Source: a virus. Taken from it: a DNA stretch of 30,112 nt. How positions within the stretch are numbered: position 1 is the stretch's first letter; each line of letters opens with the position of its first letter. Of this stretch, positions 6,766-14,031 are shown one piece after another. The DNA is taken from IMG/VR virus record IMGVR_UViG_3300045303_000166, positions 1-30,112 of that record. One strand, 5' to 3'. The notes under the pieces were generated by a model that saw only the letters and a list, made by a program, of their open reading frames with translations, had not been told where the DNA came from and ran no database searches. The position numbers and the translations under genes were made by a program.

Positions 6766-9026
6766 TGCCGCTGCAGCCTGCGGTTCTTGGCACGGCGCGC
6801 CTCAACAACTTCCGGCTGAACTATCTGCCGGCGGCGCTGGTGCCGATCCGCAAGACGCGCATCGGGATCTGGATCAACGGCGCGTGGGCGGACTGTGCCG
6901 TGCGCCGCCAGGGGTTTTCGATTCACGACGCGCTCAACGATGACCCGAATACCTGCAGCCTGACCGTCGACGGGACGGCGCCGGTCGTCGGCCAGTCGCT
7001 GCGGATCACCATCAACAGCGACGCGCCGCGGCTGCTGTTCAATGGGACGTTCCAGACCGTGGCGCTGACCTATGAAGGGCTGCCGGGGCAAACGGCGTGG
7101 GCGTGCAGCGCGATCGATGACATCGCGCGCCTCAACCGCCGGATCCCGTTTGGCACCTGGACGCTGACGAGCGCGACGCAGATCGCGCAGTCCCTGATCG
7201 CGAGCTATGCGCCGGGGTTCAATGCGGCGGCGGTCCAGGCCGGCCTCGCCGCCATCTCGATCAACCTGGACGGGAGCGAAGGCTTCTCGTCGGCGCTGCG
7301 GCAGATCGTGCAACTGATTGGCGGCTACTACTACGTCGAGGATCTCGGGCTGCACCTATTTCTCACCGAGATGACCGACACGCCGGACCCGCTGGCGCCG
7401 TACTCGTTTCTCAACACGCCGCCGATCGCCTCGAGCACCGACCTGTCCCAGCTGCGGACGCGCGTCTACGGCAAGGGCCACGGCGAGGCGACGGTGATCG
7501 ATGCCGCCATCGGCGAGACGATCCTGCCGCTCGTCAATAGCGTGATGTTCAACCCGGCCGGCGGGCTGGCGATCGTGCTCACCGACGTCATCGGCTACAC
7601 CGGGATCCAACTCGGGAAGCCTGGGACGGTGGTCGGCCCCTCGGCGGCGCCGCTGGTGGCGCCGTACCTGACGCCAGTGGCCGGCAGCGTCAACTCGGGC
7701 GTGCATCAATACGCCTATGTCTTCGTGACGGGCAGCGGCAAAAGCCTGCCGAGCCCGCCCGCGACGATCACGACGGATACGACGGCCTTGGCCCCGCCGA
7801 CTGGGGCGCCGGCCGTGATTGATAATCCGCCCGCGACCGGCGGGATGAACGCGGGGCAGGTCTATAAGTGGCTGCTCACCCTGGCGACCGATAGCACGCA
7901 TGAAACCACGGCGGGGCCGGCGTCTTCCGGACTGACCGCCACGGTTTACGCCGGATTGCTGCTGCTGTCGACGCCGAGCATGGCGGGCATCCCTCCAGGC
8001 ACGATCGTCAAAATTTACCGGACGCTGGGCAATGGGTCGACGTACTATCTCGAAACCTCGACGACCGCTGGCAACTTTCAAAACAACCACAGCAGCGGCT
8101 TTCTCGTCGGCACGATGAGCGACGCCGTGCTGTCCGCGCAACCCAACCCGCCCGGCGCCAACACCGCGAACTACGGCGGCGCCTCGGTCAGCGGCATCGG
8201 CCTGGGGCCGGCCGGCACGACGGCGCGCGAAGTCTACCGGACGGCAGCTGGCGCCGCGCAACTCAAGCTCCTGACGACGATCGCGAACAACACCTCGACC
8301 GGCCCCTACGTCGACATCCTGGCCGATGCGTCGCTCGGCGCCAACGCGCCGACGAGTGACACGTCGGGGCTGACGACGAGCACCGGCAAGGTCAACGCCG
8401 GCAGTACCTCGATCGAGACGGCGAACGCCGGCGGCTTCAGCGCCAGCGGCGGCTGGGTACAGAACGGCGTGCAGTTCATCCGCTATGCCGGCGTCACCGG
8501 CAACACGCTCACCGGCATCCCGCCGTCTGGCACCGGCGCGATCATCAACACGATGGCGTACGGGGAACATCTCGACCCGGTGCCGGCGCTGACCGGCGTC
8601 GTGTCGATTGACTACCCGATCCCGAAAGGCACGGTCGTCAACATCTGGACGCAGCGCGACGACCTGCCGGCGCAGGCGGCGCAGAAGCTGCTCGACGGCG
8701 GCGACGGCATCTACGAGTACTACGTCTCGGACGAGCGCCGCGGGCTCGACTCGCTCAATGCGCTGTGCGACGCGCACCTCGAGATGTACAGCCGGCCGAT
8801 CGTCACCGTGACCTACGCCACGCGCGACGTCAAAACCAAGTCCGGCAAGACGATCGTGGTGAACCTGACCACGCCGCCGATCAATCAGACGTTGACGATC
8901 CAGGACGTGACGATCACCGAGATCGACGCGGCGCCCGGGACGCCGCCGAAATTTACCGTGATGGCCTCGACGGTGCGGCAATCACTCGAGAGCATTCTGC
9001 GCCGGATGACGGCGCTGCTGGACTAG
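6765..9026 (+). CDS. Central tail hub / tail tip protein with inserted Ig-like repeats
   Basis: A 753-aa protein following the tape measure with a one-base overlap (TGATG). Residues about 1-290 and the last 170 or so look like one hub-type unit (FSIHDALNDDPNTCSLTVDG near the start, SRPIVTVTYATRDVKTKSGK and INQTLTIQDVTITEI near the end). Between them, roughly residues 300-610, lie repeated beta-sandwich-like segments with VNSGVHQYAYVFVTGSGKS, VKIYRTLGNGSTYYLETS and AREVYRTAAGAAQLKLLTTI. These resemble the Ig/FN3-like inserts common in tail-tip proteins and probably contact the cell surface. No protease or lysozyme motif is seen. Assignment rests on position and size. Confidence 0.65.
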   Translation: MPLQPAVLGTARLNNFRLNYLPAALVPIRKTRIGIWINGAWADCAVRRQGFSIHDALNDDPNTCSLTVDGTAPVVGQSLRITINSDAPRLLFNGTFQTVALTYEGLPGQTAWACSAIDDIARLNRRIPFGTWTLTSATQIAQSLIASYAPGFNAAAVQAGLAAISINLDGSEGFSSALRQIVQLIGGYYYVEDLGLHLFLTEMTDTPDPLAPYSFLNTPPIASSTDLSQLRTRVYGKGHGEATVIDAAIGETILPLVNSVMFNPAGGLAIVLTDVIGYTGIQLGKPGTVVGPSAAPLVAPYLTPVAGSVNSGVHQYAYVFVTGSGKSLPSPPATITTDTTALAPPTGAPAVIDNPPATGGMNAGQVYKWLLTLATDSTHETTAGPASSGLTATVYAGLLLLSTPSMAGIPPGTIVKIYRTLGNGSTYYLETSTTAGNFQNNHSSGFLVGTMSDAVLSAQPNPPGANTANYGGASVSGIGLGPAGTTAREVYRTAAGAAQLKLLTTIANNTSTGPYVDILADASLGANAPTSDTSGLTTSTGKVNAGSTSIETANAGGFSASGGWVQNGVQFIRYAGVTGNTLTGIPPSGTGAIINTMAYGEHLDPVPALTGVVSIDYPIPKGTVVNIWTQRDDLPAQAAQKLLDGGDGIYEYYVSDERRGLDSLNALCDAHLEMYSRPIVTVTYATRDVKTKSGKTIVVNLTTPPINQTLTIQDVTITEIDAAPGTPPKFTVMASTVRQSLESILRRMTALLD

Positions 9027-9031
9027 ACCGC

Positions 9032-9841
9032 ATGGCCTTTAACAGAACCGCGTGGACGGCCTTAGTCGATGACGACGGCTCCAATCTCGTCGGTACGGTC
9101 TGGAATAAAGCGCGGATCGCCGGGGTCGGGGCGCCGATCATCCAGACGACGACCAGCACCGGGACCGTGAACGATTTCGCGCTCACCGCCGACTGTTGGC
9201 TGCTGCGCTGCAACAATGCGGCGGCGCTGACGATCACGGGGCTGGCCGGCGGGACCGACGGCCAGGTGCTGTTCATCGAGAGTGTCGGCGGCGGCCCCGT
9301 GTTCCTGGCGCATCAGGCGGCGGGCTCGTCGGTCGCGAATCGGTTGTTCAACATCGCGGGTTCCGCGCCGACGCCGCTCGCGCCGTCGACCGGCCGGGCG
9401 CAGTATGTCTACGACGCGGCCGGGGGCGCCTGGGTGCTGCAGAACCACGAACAAGGCGCGTGGATCACGCCGACGTATGCGGCCGGCAGCTTCACGTCCA
9501 ACGTCGGATCGTGGACGGTGGACGCCGGCGACGTGACGACGTTTGCGTATCGGCTGTCCGGCCGGACGATGACCTTGTCGTGGTACCTGCAAACCACGTC
9601 GGTCTCCGGCACGCCGACGCAACTGCGCATGGCGATCCCCGGGCCGTTTACCGCGGCGAAGGCGGGGCTGTTTCCGATCGTGCATGACGACGCCGGCGGC
9701 GGGAACGCCGGTAGCTTTGCGCTCGTCACCGGCCCCGGCTCGACCACGGTCGACAACTACAAGGCGTATGGCGGCGGCTCGTTCGCGAACGCGACGAACA
9801 CGACGCGCGTCTTCGGGACGATCACGTTTGAAGTGAACTGA
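9032..9841 (+). CDS. Putative tail fibre / receptor-binding protein
   Basis: A 269-aa protein. I chose ATG 9032 because the homologous-looking text starts at MAFNRTAWTALVDDDGSN. The frame is open further upstream only as a shadow of the hub gene. The N-terminal half has a fibre-like sequence (LTITGLAGGTDGQVLFIESVGGG, QYVYDAAGGAWVL), as in trimeric phage spikes. The C-terminal half (GAWITPTYAAGSFTSNVGSWTVDAGDV to the end) resembles a compact beta-sandwich receptor-binding head. It follows the hub by 5 bases, the usual place for host-range determinants. No enzymatic motif is visible. Confidence 0.6.
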   Translation: MAFNRTAWTALVDDDGSNLVGTVWNKARIAGVGAPIIQTTTSTGTVNDFALTADCWLLRCNNAAALTITGLAGGTDGQVLFIESVGGGPVFLAHQAAGSSVANRLFNIAGSAPTPLAPSTGRAQYVYDAAGGAWVLQNHEQGAWITPTYAAGSFTSNVGSWTVDAGDVTTFAYRLSGRTMTLSWYLQTTSVSGTPTQLRMAIPGPFTAAKAGLFPIVHDDAGGGNAGSFALVTGPGSTTVDNYKAYGGGSFANATNTTRVFGTITFEVN

Positions 9842-9851
9842 GGAGGTTCCG

Positions 9852-10145
9852 ATGTCCGTCGGGTTACCCGTGACGAAAGGCGAGATTGACTCGCGCGCCG
9901 GCGACATTGCGCGCGGCTTCCAGGCGGCGTTCGAGAACGTGCTGACGATGCAGACGTACCTCGAGGCGACGCCCAACCCCGACCTGGTGGCGCTCGGCTA
10001 CACCGACCAGGAGGTCGCGACGCTGAAAACCGCCTTCGCCGACCTGACGCAACTCGGCCACATCTGGACCGGCGCCGAGGCGCTCGCGGCGCCGAAAGAC
10101 TTCCGCACGTTCGTGCGCCAGCTCTGGGGGGTCGGGGCGTTCTGA
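9852..10145 (+). CDS. Small helical protein after the tail fibre
   Basis: A 97-aa protein with a very strong ribosome-binding site (gaggagg at 9840-9846). It is mostly helical: EIDSRAGDIARGFQAAFENVLTMQTYLEA, then a second helix pair TDQEVATLKTAFADLTQL. It has no signal peptide or membrane segment. I do not recognise the family. The strong RBS and position between fibre and membrane ORFs suggest an abundant virion or late protein. Confidence 0.7.
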   Translation: MSVGLPVTKGEIDSRAGDIARGFQAAFENVLTMQTYLEATPNPDLVALGYTDQEVATLKTAFADLTQLGHIWTGAEALAAPKDFRTFVRQLWGVGAF

Positions 10146-10228
10146 TGAACACCGACCAGATTCAGAACCTCGCGATCATCGTGATCGTGCTGGTGCTCGT
10201 GATCGCGGTCGTGCGGTGGGAGCGGTAG
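10145..10228 (+). CDS. 27-residue single-span membrane peptide
   Basis: The ATG overlaps the preceding stop (TGATG at 10143-10147). The peptide is a short polar head (MNTDQIQNLA), then an uninterrupted hydrophobic stretch (IIVIVLVLVIAVV) and a basic end (RWER). That is a complete one-helix membrane peptide. Together with the next two-helix ORF it occupies the place where lysis genes are expected, so a holin-like or lysis-modulating role is possible but not shown. Confidence 0.5.
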   Translation: MNTDQIQNLAIIVIVLVLVIAVVRWER

Positions 10229-10241
10229 CAAGGGGGATGGC

Positions 10242-10376
10242 ATGCTGACGGCGCATCTCTTCGCGTTGATCCTCGCGTGCGTCTGTTTCGTGCTCGCGTC
10301 GAAACCGCCGGCCGGGCTGCCGGTGCGGCTCGAGTGGCTCGGGGCGGCGTTCGTCGTCCTGGCGTGGATGATCTGA
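10242..10376 (+). CDS. 44-residue two-span membrane protein, holin-like candidate
   Basis: ATG 10242 has a purine-rich RBS (agggggatgg). Two hydrophobic segments, LFALILACVCFVLA and WLGAAFVVLAWMI, are separated by a short basic loop (SKPPAGLPVRLE). That is the size class and topology of small class II holins. It follows the tail module and the 27-aa membrane peptide. No family match can be claimed. Confidence 0.5.
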   Translation: MLTAHLFALILACVCFVLASKPPAGLPVRLEWLGAAFVVLAWMI

Positions 10377-10384
10377 GGGCCCGT

Positions 10385-11080
10385 ATGCAGAACTACAGTT
10401 CCGTGTTTGCGGACACGCTCGCGCTTTACGAGTCGCTCTATGTGCCCGGCGACCAGGGCGATGCCGCGAAGGGCCAGGTCACGGTGCGCGCCGGCTACAC
10501 CATCAACCAGTACCTCGACCCGCGCGTCGGCTACATCACGAAGTCGCCGGGGCAAACGCAATTCCACGGCGTCGCCGTCGATGCGCTGCTCGACAGTGTC
10601 GACGGCTCGGGCGCGGACTACCTGACCGACGAGCTCCAGCCCGACGGCCGGCGGCTGATCAAGCTCGCCTATTCGGTCTATGCGACGCCGCCGCCCGGGA
10701 CGCCGATCACGAACTGGGTGCAACCGACCGCCGCGTATCTCGAGTATCCCGGGCCGCTGGTGCTCAAAGGCGCCGCGCCGGTCCCGGTGCCGCCCGAGGA
10801 CGGGAAGCCCGACCAGTATCCCGACGATGCGCCGTGGCCGCCGCCGGTCATGCTGCCGACCTGGGCCGAGTCCGGCGTCGAGCTCTACGGCTACGACTGG
10901 TACGCGCAGATGGCCGAGAACGTCGAGGCGATCTACCTCAACCTCCTGTGGCGCTGGTCGGATTTCAAGGGCGCCTCGAACTGGCTCAAGAACATCCGCG
11001 AGGACGACATGACGCCGCCCGAGATGATCGAGGCGATCAAGGTCTCCGACGAATACATGGCGCTGCATCCGGACGAGTGA
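10385..11080 (+). CDS. Conserved-looking 231-aa protein of unknown function
   Basis: ATG 10385 follows the previous stop by 8 bases with a GAGG motif upstream. The open frame extends further left only as a shadow. The N-terminal part has QFHGVAVDALLDSVDG, recalling small phage proteins found near fibres and lysins. The middle is Pro-rich (VPVPPEDGKPDQYPDD), and the C-terminus is helical and acidic (WSDFKGASNWLKNIREDD). There is no signal peptide, and no catalytic triad or lysozyme motif stands out. It could be an accessory virion protein or an unrecognised lysis enzyme. Confidence 0.65.
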   Translation: MQNYSSVFADTLALYESLYVPGDQGDAAKGQVTVRAGYTINQYLDPRVGYITKSPGQTQFHGVAVDALLDSVDGSGADYLTDELQPDGRRLIKLAYSVYATPPPGTPITNWVQPTAAYLEYPGPLVLKGAAPVPVPPEDGKPDQYPDDAPWPPPVMLPTWAESGVELYGYDWYAQMAENVEAIYLNLLWRWSDFKGASNWLKNIREDDMTPPEMIEAIKVSDEYMALHPDE

Positions 11081-11083
11081 CGG

Positions 11084-11482
11084 ATGCCGCAGCTCACGAC
11101 GTCGGATATTCTGCTGATCATCGGCGGCTTTGGCGCGATGCTGGTGTCGGTGATCGGCAGTATCGCGGCGGCGTTCATGGCCTACCAGGCCAAGGACCAC
11201 GCGAAGACCGCGGCCGACAAGACCGAGACGGTCGTGTCGCTCGCCAAGACCATCGAAGCCCAGGGCAACTCGAAAGCGTCGGCGGATAAGACCCAGATCG
11301 CGTCGCTCGAGCAGCAACTGGCGACGATGGTCAACATGTTGACGAAGTCCGAAGAACGGGCGCTGGAGCTCGCGCGCGTCCAGGCCGCCCGCGCGCGCGA
11401 GTATCCGCCGCCCGACCTCACGGCGGTCGCGAACGTGATCACCGAGGCGCTGCACGCCACGCCGCCGCCGCTGACGCCGTGA
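11084..11482 (+). CDS. Membrane-anchored coiled-coil protein (possible lysis accessory)
   Basis: A 132-aa protein. One membrane segment lies near the N-terminus (ILLIIGGFGAMLVSVIGSIAAAFMA). It is followed by a long helical, coiled-coil-like region (KDHAKTAADKTETVVSLAKTIEAQ and SLEQQLATMVNMLTKSEERALELARVQ) and a Pro-rich end. The topology resembles inner-membrane spanin or lysis-accessory proteins, but no partner outer-membrane lipoprotein is nested in it. It follows the 231-aa gene by 3 bases. Confidence 0.6.
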   Translation: MPQLTTSDILLIIGGFGAMLVSVIGSIAAAFMAYQAKDHAKTAADKTETVVSLAKTIEAQGNSKASADKTQIASLEQQLATMVNMLTKSEERALELARVQAARAREYPPPDLTAVANVITEALHATPPPLTP

Positions 11483-11706
11483 GCGACGACCGCCGGCGCG
11501 CGGACACGGCGCATCCGTACCCCCACCTGGCGGTCGAGCAGATGACGGCCGCGCAACGCCTCGAGGTCCAGGACGTCCTGACGGAACGGTTTCACGGCCG
11601 GCGGGATCGGGCGGGGTGGGATCGCCGGTACTGGCGGAGCCAGTCGAGACCGGACCACATCTACGTCCGGTGGCGCGTGCTGCCCCTGACGCGGCGCGTG
11701 GCATGA
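11479..11706 (+). CDS. Small basic protein, unknown
   Basis: A 75-aa protein with a GTG start overlapping the preceding stop (GTGA at 11479-11482). It is rich in Arg and aromatic residues (GRRDRAGWDRRYWRSQ). There is no membrane segment or recognised domain. The tight overlaps on both sides argue that it is translated. The positive charge would suit nucleic-acid binding, which is only a guess. Confidence 0.55.
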   Translation: MSDDRRRADTAHPYPHLAVEQMTAAQRLEVQDVLTERFHGRRDRAGWDRRYWRSQSRPDHIYVRWRVLPLTRRVA

Positions 11707-11858
11707 CCCCCGAGCGTGGAACGGCGCGGGACGGATCCGCCGTGACGGATCCCGAACGGTGGGACGCGATGGCGGCGCTGAAGCACAACCCGCTCCGGTG
11801 CCGTGTGACGGGCTGCCCGATCTGCCGGCAGTACTACGCGATCCTCCTCGCGCCGTAG
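11703..11858 (+). CDS. 51-aa Cys-containing protein at the end of the late operon
   Basis: Starts at ATG 11703, overlapping the previous stop (ATGA). The C-terminus holds CRVTGCPICRQYY, three Cys that could form part of a zinc or disulfide site. It is the last rightward gene. Its final 25 bases overlap the 3' end of the convergent minus-strand gene, so late transcription ends about here. Confidence 0.5.
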   Translation: MTPERGTARDGSAVTDPERWDAMAALKHNPLRCRVTGCPICRQYYAILLAP

Positions 11859-12079
11859 CGATCCAATGTTCTGATCGCTCGGTCGATCGTCTTCATCGTC
11901 GGCGGGGCGATCTCGTAGAGCACGTCGATCGTCGCGACGTCGGCAGCGCCGCGGGCGTTCCAGACCAGGCGGAGCTGCTCGACGATGGGCGCGATATCCG
12001 CGTCCAGGGTGAGAGTCTCGCCCGTCGCCTCGAAATGGATTAGGTGCGCGATCCGTTCGAAGTCGGGGGTCTCAGGCAT
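11834..12079 (-). CDS. Small soluble protein, last gene of the minus-strand cassette
   Basis: An 81-aa protein. I chose the ATG at 12079, which overlaps the stop of the secreted-protein gene (TGATG). The longer open frame to 12556 is a shadow of that gene. The sequence is acidic and helical (IAHLIHFEATGETLTLDADIAPIVEQLRLVWN), with no signal peptide or membrane segment. I do not recognise it. It ends convergent with the late operon. Confidence 0.6.
   Translation of the reverse strand: MPETPDFERIAHLIHFEATGETLTLDADIAPIVEQLRLVWNARGAADVATIDVLYEIAPPTMKTIDRAIRTLDRYGARRIA
11857..11879 (+). terminator. Stem-loop at the convergent boundary
   Basis: AGCGATC and GATCGCT form a perfect 7-bp stem with a 9-base loop, starting at the stop of the last rightward gene. 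There is no T-run after it on either strand, so a simple intrinsic terminator is not certain. It also lies inside the coding end of the minus-strand gene. Confidence 0.3.
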
Positions 12080-12468
12080 CAGCGTGACGTTCGTGGGCGC
12101 TCGTCCCGTGGCCCCGTCCGCTGGCTGGCGTGCCCGTAGGCGTGATAGCCGTAGCCGACGTAGGTCCGCTGCTCCCACGGCGGATCCGTCCAGAGGGACC
12201 CGTCCAGGCGCCTGTCGGGGATTTTCGGGGCGAACGTCCCGAACGGGCCATCGCCCGGCGCCGACCGGAGGATCACCGTCCGGGGTCCTGACGCCGGCGG
12301 CACGTAGACGAACTGCCGCACCTCGAGGCCGCGGAGCTCCTCGGCGGTCGGTGTCCGCGTCCAGGCGACAGTTGTCTGCCGCACGTCCGCATTCGTGTAC
12401 AGCCGGGACTGTGCCGCCGCGGGCAATGCCGTGCACAAGAGACTGGCGATCAGGAACAGGGTTCTCAT
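12079..12468 (-). CDS. Sec-secreted small protein (lysogenic-conversion candidate)
   Basis: A 129-aa protein. Its N-terminus is a clear Sec signal peptide: MRT, then hydrophobic LFLIASLLCTALP, then an A-A-A|Q-S signal peptidase I site at about residues 19/20. The mature part is Pro/Gly/Tyr-rich (QFVYVPPASGPRTVILR, TYVGYGYHAYG) and ends in a basic, polar tail. There is no catalytic motif. An exported protein encoded next to attP and opposite to the lytic genes fits a moron expressed in the lysogen. The function is unknown. Confidence 0.7.
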   Translation of the reverse strand: MRTLFLIASLLCTALPAAAQSRLYTNADVRQTTVAWTRTPTAEELRGLEVRQFVYVPPASGPRTVILRSAPGDGPFGTFAPKIPDRRLDGSLWTDPPWEQRTYVGYGYHAYGHASQRTGPRDERPRTSR

Positions 12469-12501
12469 AGATGCACCTCTGCTGCGATGAGCGTGCCAGG
12501 G

Positions 12502-12885
12502 CTACCACCCTTGCTGTTTCGCGTACGCGGTCATGGCCCTGAGTTCTTCCGCGCACGTCTGCGCCTGCGGTGTGATGACTGGTCGATTGACGTACACGTC
12601 ACATCGCCGATGCCAAGCGTCGCGCTGCTCGGCGAACTTCAGGAACCGTTGATGATCCTCGCCGCAGTAGAGCATTACGACTGGGAGCGCCAAGAGCACG
12701 CCGACGATGAGCGCGATGCGTCCCCAGCGCGTTTTCGCGCGGGCCGTGGGCGGCGCGTCGGCAACGGGCAGCGTCACCGGCTGCGGAGGGGCGGACACAC
12801 GTCCTGGAATCAGATCGCGCCCGCAGTGCTTGCAGACGATGGCGGCGTCCTGGATCTCTTCGGCGCAGAAGCGGCACTTTCTCAT
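12502..12885 (-). CDS. Zinc-ribbon, single-span membrane protein
   Basis: A 127-aa protein. The start ATG at 12885 overlaps the lipoprotein stop (ATGA), and the upstream open frame is a shadow. A CxxC...CxxC zinc ribbon lies at the N-terminus (C4, C7, C18, C21: MRKCRFCAEEIQDAAIVCKH). A Pro-rich linker follows, then one membrane helix (IALIVGVLLALPVVMLY) and an outside domain with several Cys (RRCDVYVNRPVITPQAQTCAEEL). Such cytoplasmic zinc-ribbon/TM proteins are common in bacteria but rarely assigned. In context it is part of an envelope-directed cassette. Confidence 0.7.
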   Translation of the reverse strand: MRKCRFCAEEIQDAAIVCKHCGRDLIPGRVSAPPQPVTLPVADAPPTARAKTRWGRIALIVGVLLALPVVMLYCGEDHQRFLKFAEQRDAWHRRCDVYVNRPVITPQAQTCAEELRAMTAYAKQQGW

Positions 12886-13394
12886 GGTCGCGCAGTCTTC
12901 GCGCCCGTATAGTCCGCGTTGCCCGCGTCCATCCAGACGGCGGCCTGGGCCCAGATGGCCTTGATGCCGGCGTCCGCATCGATCACTCCAGTCCGCTCGC
13001 GCGGGAGCCCGTGCTTGTTCGCGAGCTCGGTCACCTCGTCCAGGTCGCTGAGCAGGGACCCGTGACGGATCTTCAGCGCCCACAGGGCGGCGCTGTCCTG
13101 GTAGAGCGGCAGCGTCCTCGCGTAGTCGTCCACCACGCGGCGCTCCGCGTCGTTGGACGCCTTGTCCCGCGCGATCGCGACTTCCGTGCTGAACTGTTGC
13201 AGCAGCGCCCCGAACTGCGCGTACGTCACGCCGACGCCCGTGCTCGCCTCAACGGCCTTCGCCGATCGGTACAAGGGCTCCAGCTTCTTCTTGTCGACGC
13301 CGCCACAGCCCGTCACGGCCGCGAGCGTGAGCACGGCGGCGGCGAGGAGCGCGCCGCGCCAGACATGCGGCTTCGAGATGCTGACAACCGTCAT
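12882..13394 (-). CDS. Lipoprotein (lysogenic conversion or superinfection exclusion candidate)
   Basis: A 170-aa protein starting with a lipoprotein signal peptide. Basic residues are followed by LLAAAVLTLAA and the lipobox V-T-G-C with Cys30, then G-G-V-D-K-K-K. The mature part is helical (YAQFGALLQQFSTEVAIARDKASNDAERRVVDDYARTLP is split here by the signal-free helices) and lacks enzymatic motifs. Phage-encoded lipoproteins such as those of T5 and TP-J34 block superinfection, but no sequence match is claimed. It is the first gene of the four-gene leftward cassette, 0.14 kb from attP. Confidence 0.7.
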   Translation of the reverse strand: MTVVSISKPHVWRGALLAAAVLTLAAVTGCGGVDKKKLEPLYRSAKAVEASTGVGVTYAQFGALLQQFSTEVAIARDKASNDAERRVVDDYARTLPLYQDSAALWALKIRHGSLLSDLDEVTELANKHGLPRERTGVIDADAGIKAIWAQAAVWMDAGNADYTGAKTARP

Positions 13395-13497
13395 GGATCA
13401 GCGCGTCGGAAAATCGTGAGTGGAGCGTGAATGGGAATCATCGTTTCGTGGCGAAACGCGGTGTTTAGCGGCGGTCGAGCGACGGTCGCGCTGATCC
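13395..13497. repeat. 11-bp inverted repeat flanking a hairpin upstream of the lipoprotein gene
   Basis: GGATCAGCGCG at 13395-13405 is perfectly inverted at 13487-13497. Inside lies a 7-bp hairpin, CGTTTCG-TGG-CGAAACG, at 13442-13458. The block lies between the start of the envelope cassette and attP. It could carry a promoter/operator, a transcription stop for the integrase unit, or arm-type sites for integrase. Confidence 0.6.
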
Positions 13498-13536
13498 CGA
13501 ATTACGCGATTCGTGCCGGAATTCATTGATTTATTG

Positions 13537-13587
13537 TGGTGGACGACGCGAGGCTCGAACTCGCGACCTCCGCGTTGCGAATGCGGC
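13537..13587 (-). other. attP: 3' half of a tRNA-Ala(CGC) gene
   Basis: Read on the minus strand, the block gives an anticodon stem-loop with loop TTCGCAA (anticodon CGC) and variable loop AGGTC. The T-stem GCGAG/CTCGC closes the loop TTCGAGC. The 3' acceptor strand GTCGTCC is followed by discriminator A and CCA. No D-arm or 5' acceptor strand precedes it, so it is not a full tRNA. The position corresponding to U70 fits the alanine identity G3-U70 pair. One anticodon-stem pair (31-39) is mismatched here, as expected near the end of a copied core. Its place beside a tyrosine integrase makes it the phage attachment site. Confidence 0.8.
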
Positions 13588-13659
13588 GCGCACGCCCATA
13601 TTTGCTCACGTTTTCGCGCGAGCGAGGGCGCGTCGGGAGTGGGGCGGGAGTGCGGGGCG

Positions 13660-14031
13660 TCACGACCAGCCGCCGGGGCCGCAGGGGCAACCGGCTACGA
13701 TGCACGCGCCGTCCAGCCCGACGTGCGCGGACGCCGGGTGGCCGCACTTCGGCGTGCGGCAGTCGCAGTCCGGTACCTCACGCAGGAGCCGCCGCAGCGC
13801 CGCCGCGAGCGTCGTAGCATCGGCCGCACCCATCGTCAATCCAATCAGCGCCTCGACCGGAATCATCGCCTCGTGGCACTTCACGATATTTGCGCGGCGG
13901 ACGATGAACGCCGCGTCCTCGCGCGAATAGATGCCGGCACCGTCGAGGGTCGGCGCGTAGCCGAGACTGCCGGGCGCCCACCAGGCCTCGTGCTCCATCG
14001 ACCAGATCACGAACTCGTGAGGGGCCGTCAT
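13660..14031 (-). CDS. Small Cys-rich protein downstream of integrase
   Basis: A 123-aa protein. ATG 14031 overlaps the integrase stop (TGATG), and the longer open frame is a shadow of int. The N-terminal region HEFVIWSMEHEAWWAPGSLGY, followed by an IYSREDAAFIV helix, is like small prophage proteins of unknown role. The C-terminus has a dense Cys/His cluster (CDCRTPKCGHPASAHVG, then CIVAGCPCG), probably zinc-binding. It lies between int and attP in the leftward operon. Confidence 0.65.
   Translation of the reverse strand: MTAPHEFVIWSMEHEAWWAPGSLGYAPTLDGAGIYSREDAAFIVRRANIVKCHEAMIPVEALIGLTMGAADATTLAAALRRLLREVPDCDCRTPKCGHPASAHVGLDGACIVAGCPCGPGGWS

Noticed and set aside
7356-8981. A 541-aa open frame on the minus strand across the hub gene
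   Set aside because: Shadow of the 753-aa tail protein. Arg/His/Gly-rich text without any motif.
13537-13610. A complete tRNA gene at attP
   Set aside because: The D-arm and 5' acceptor strand are missing, and the sequence upstream of the anticodon stem does not fold. Only the 3' half is present.
13536-13817. A plus-strand ORF reading MVDDARLELATSALRMRRAR
   Set aside because: It is the familiar false translation of a tRNA 3' end. The DNA there is the attP block on the minus strand.
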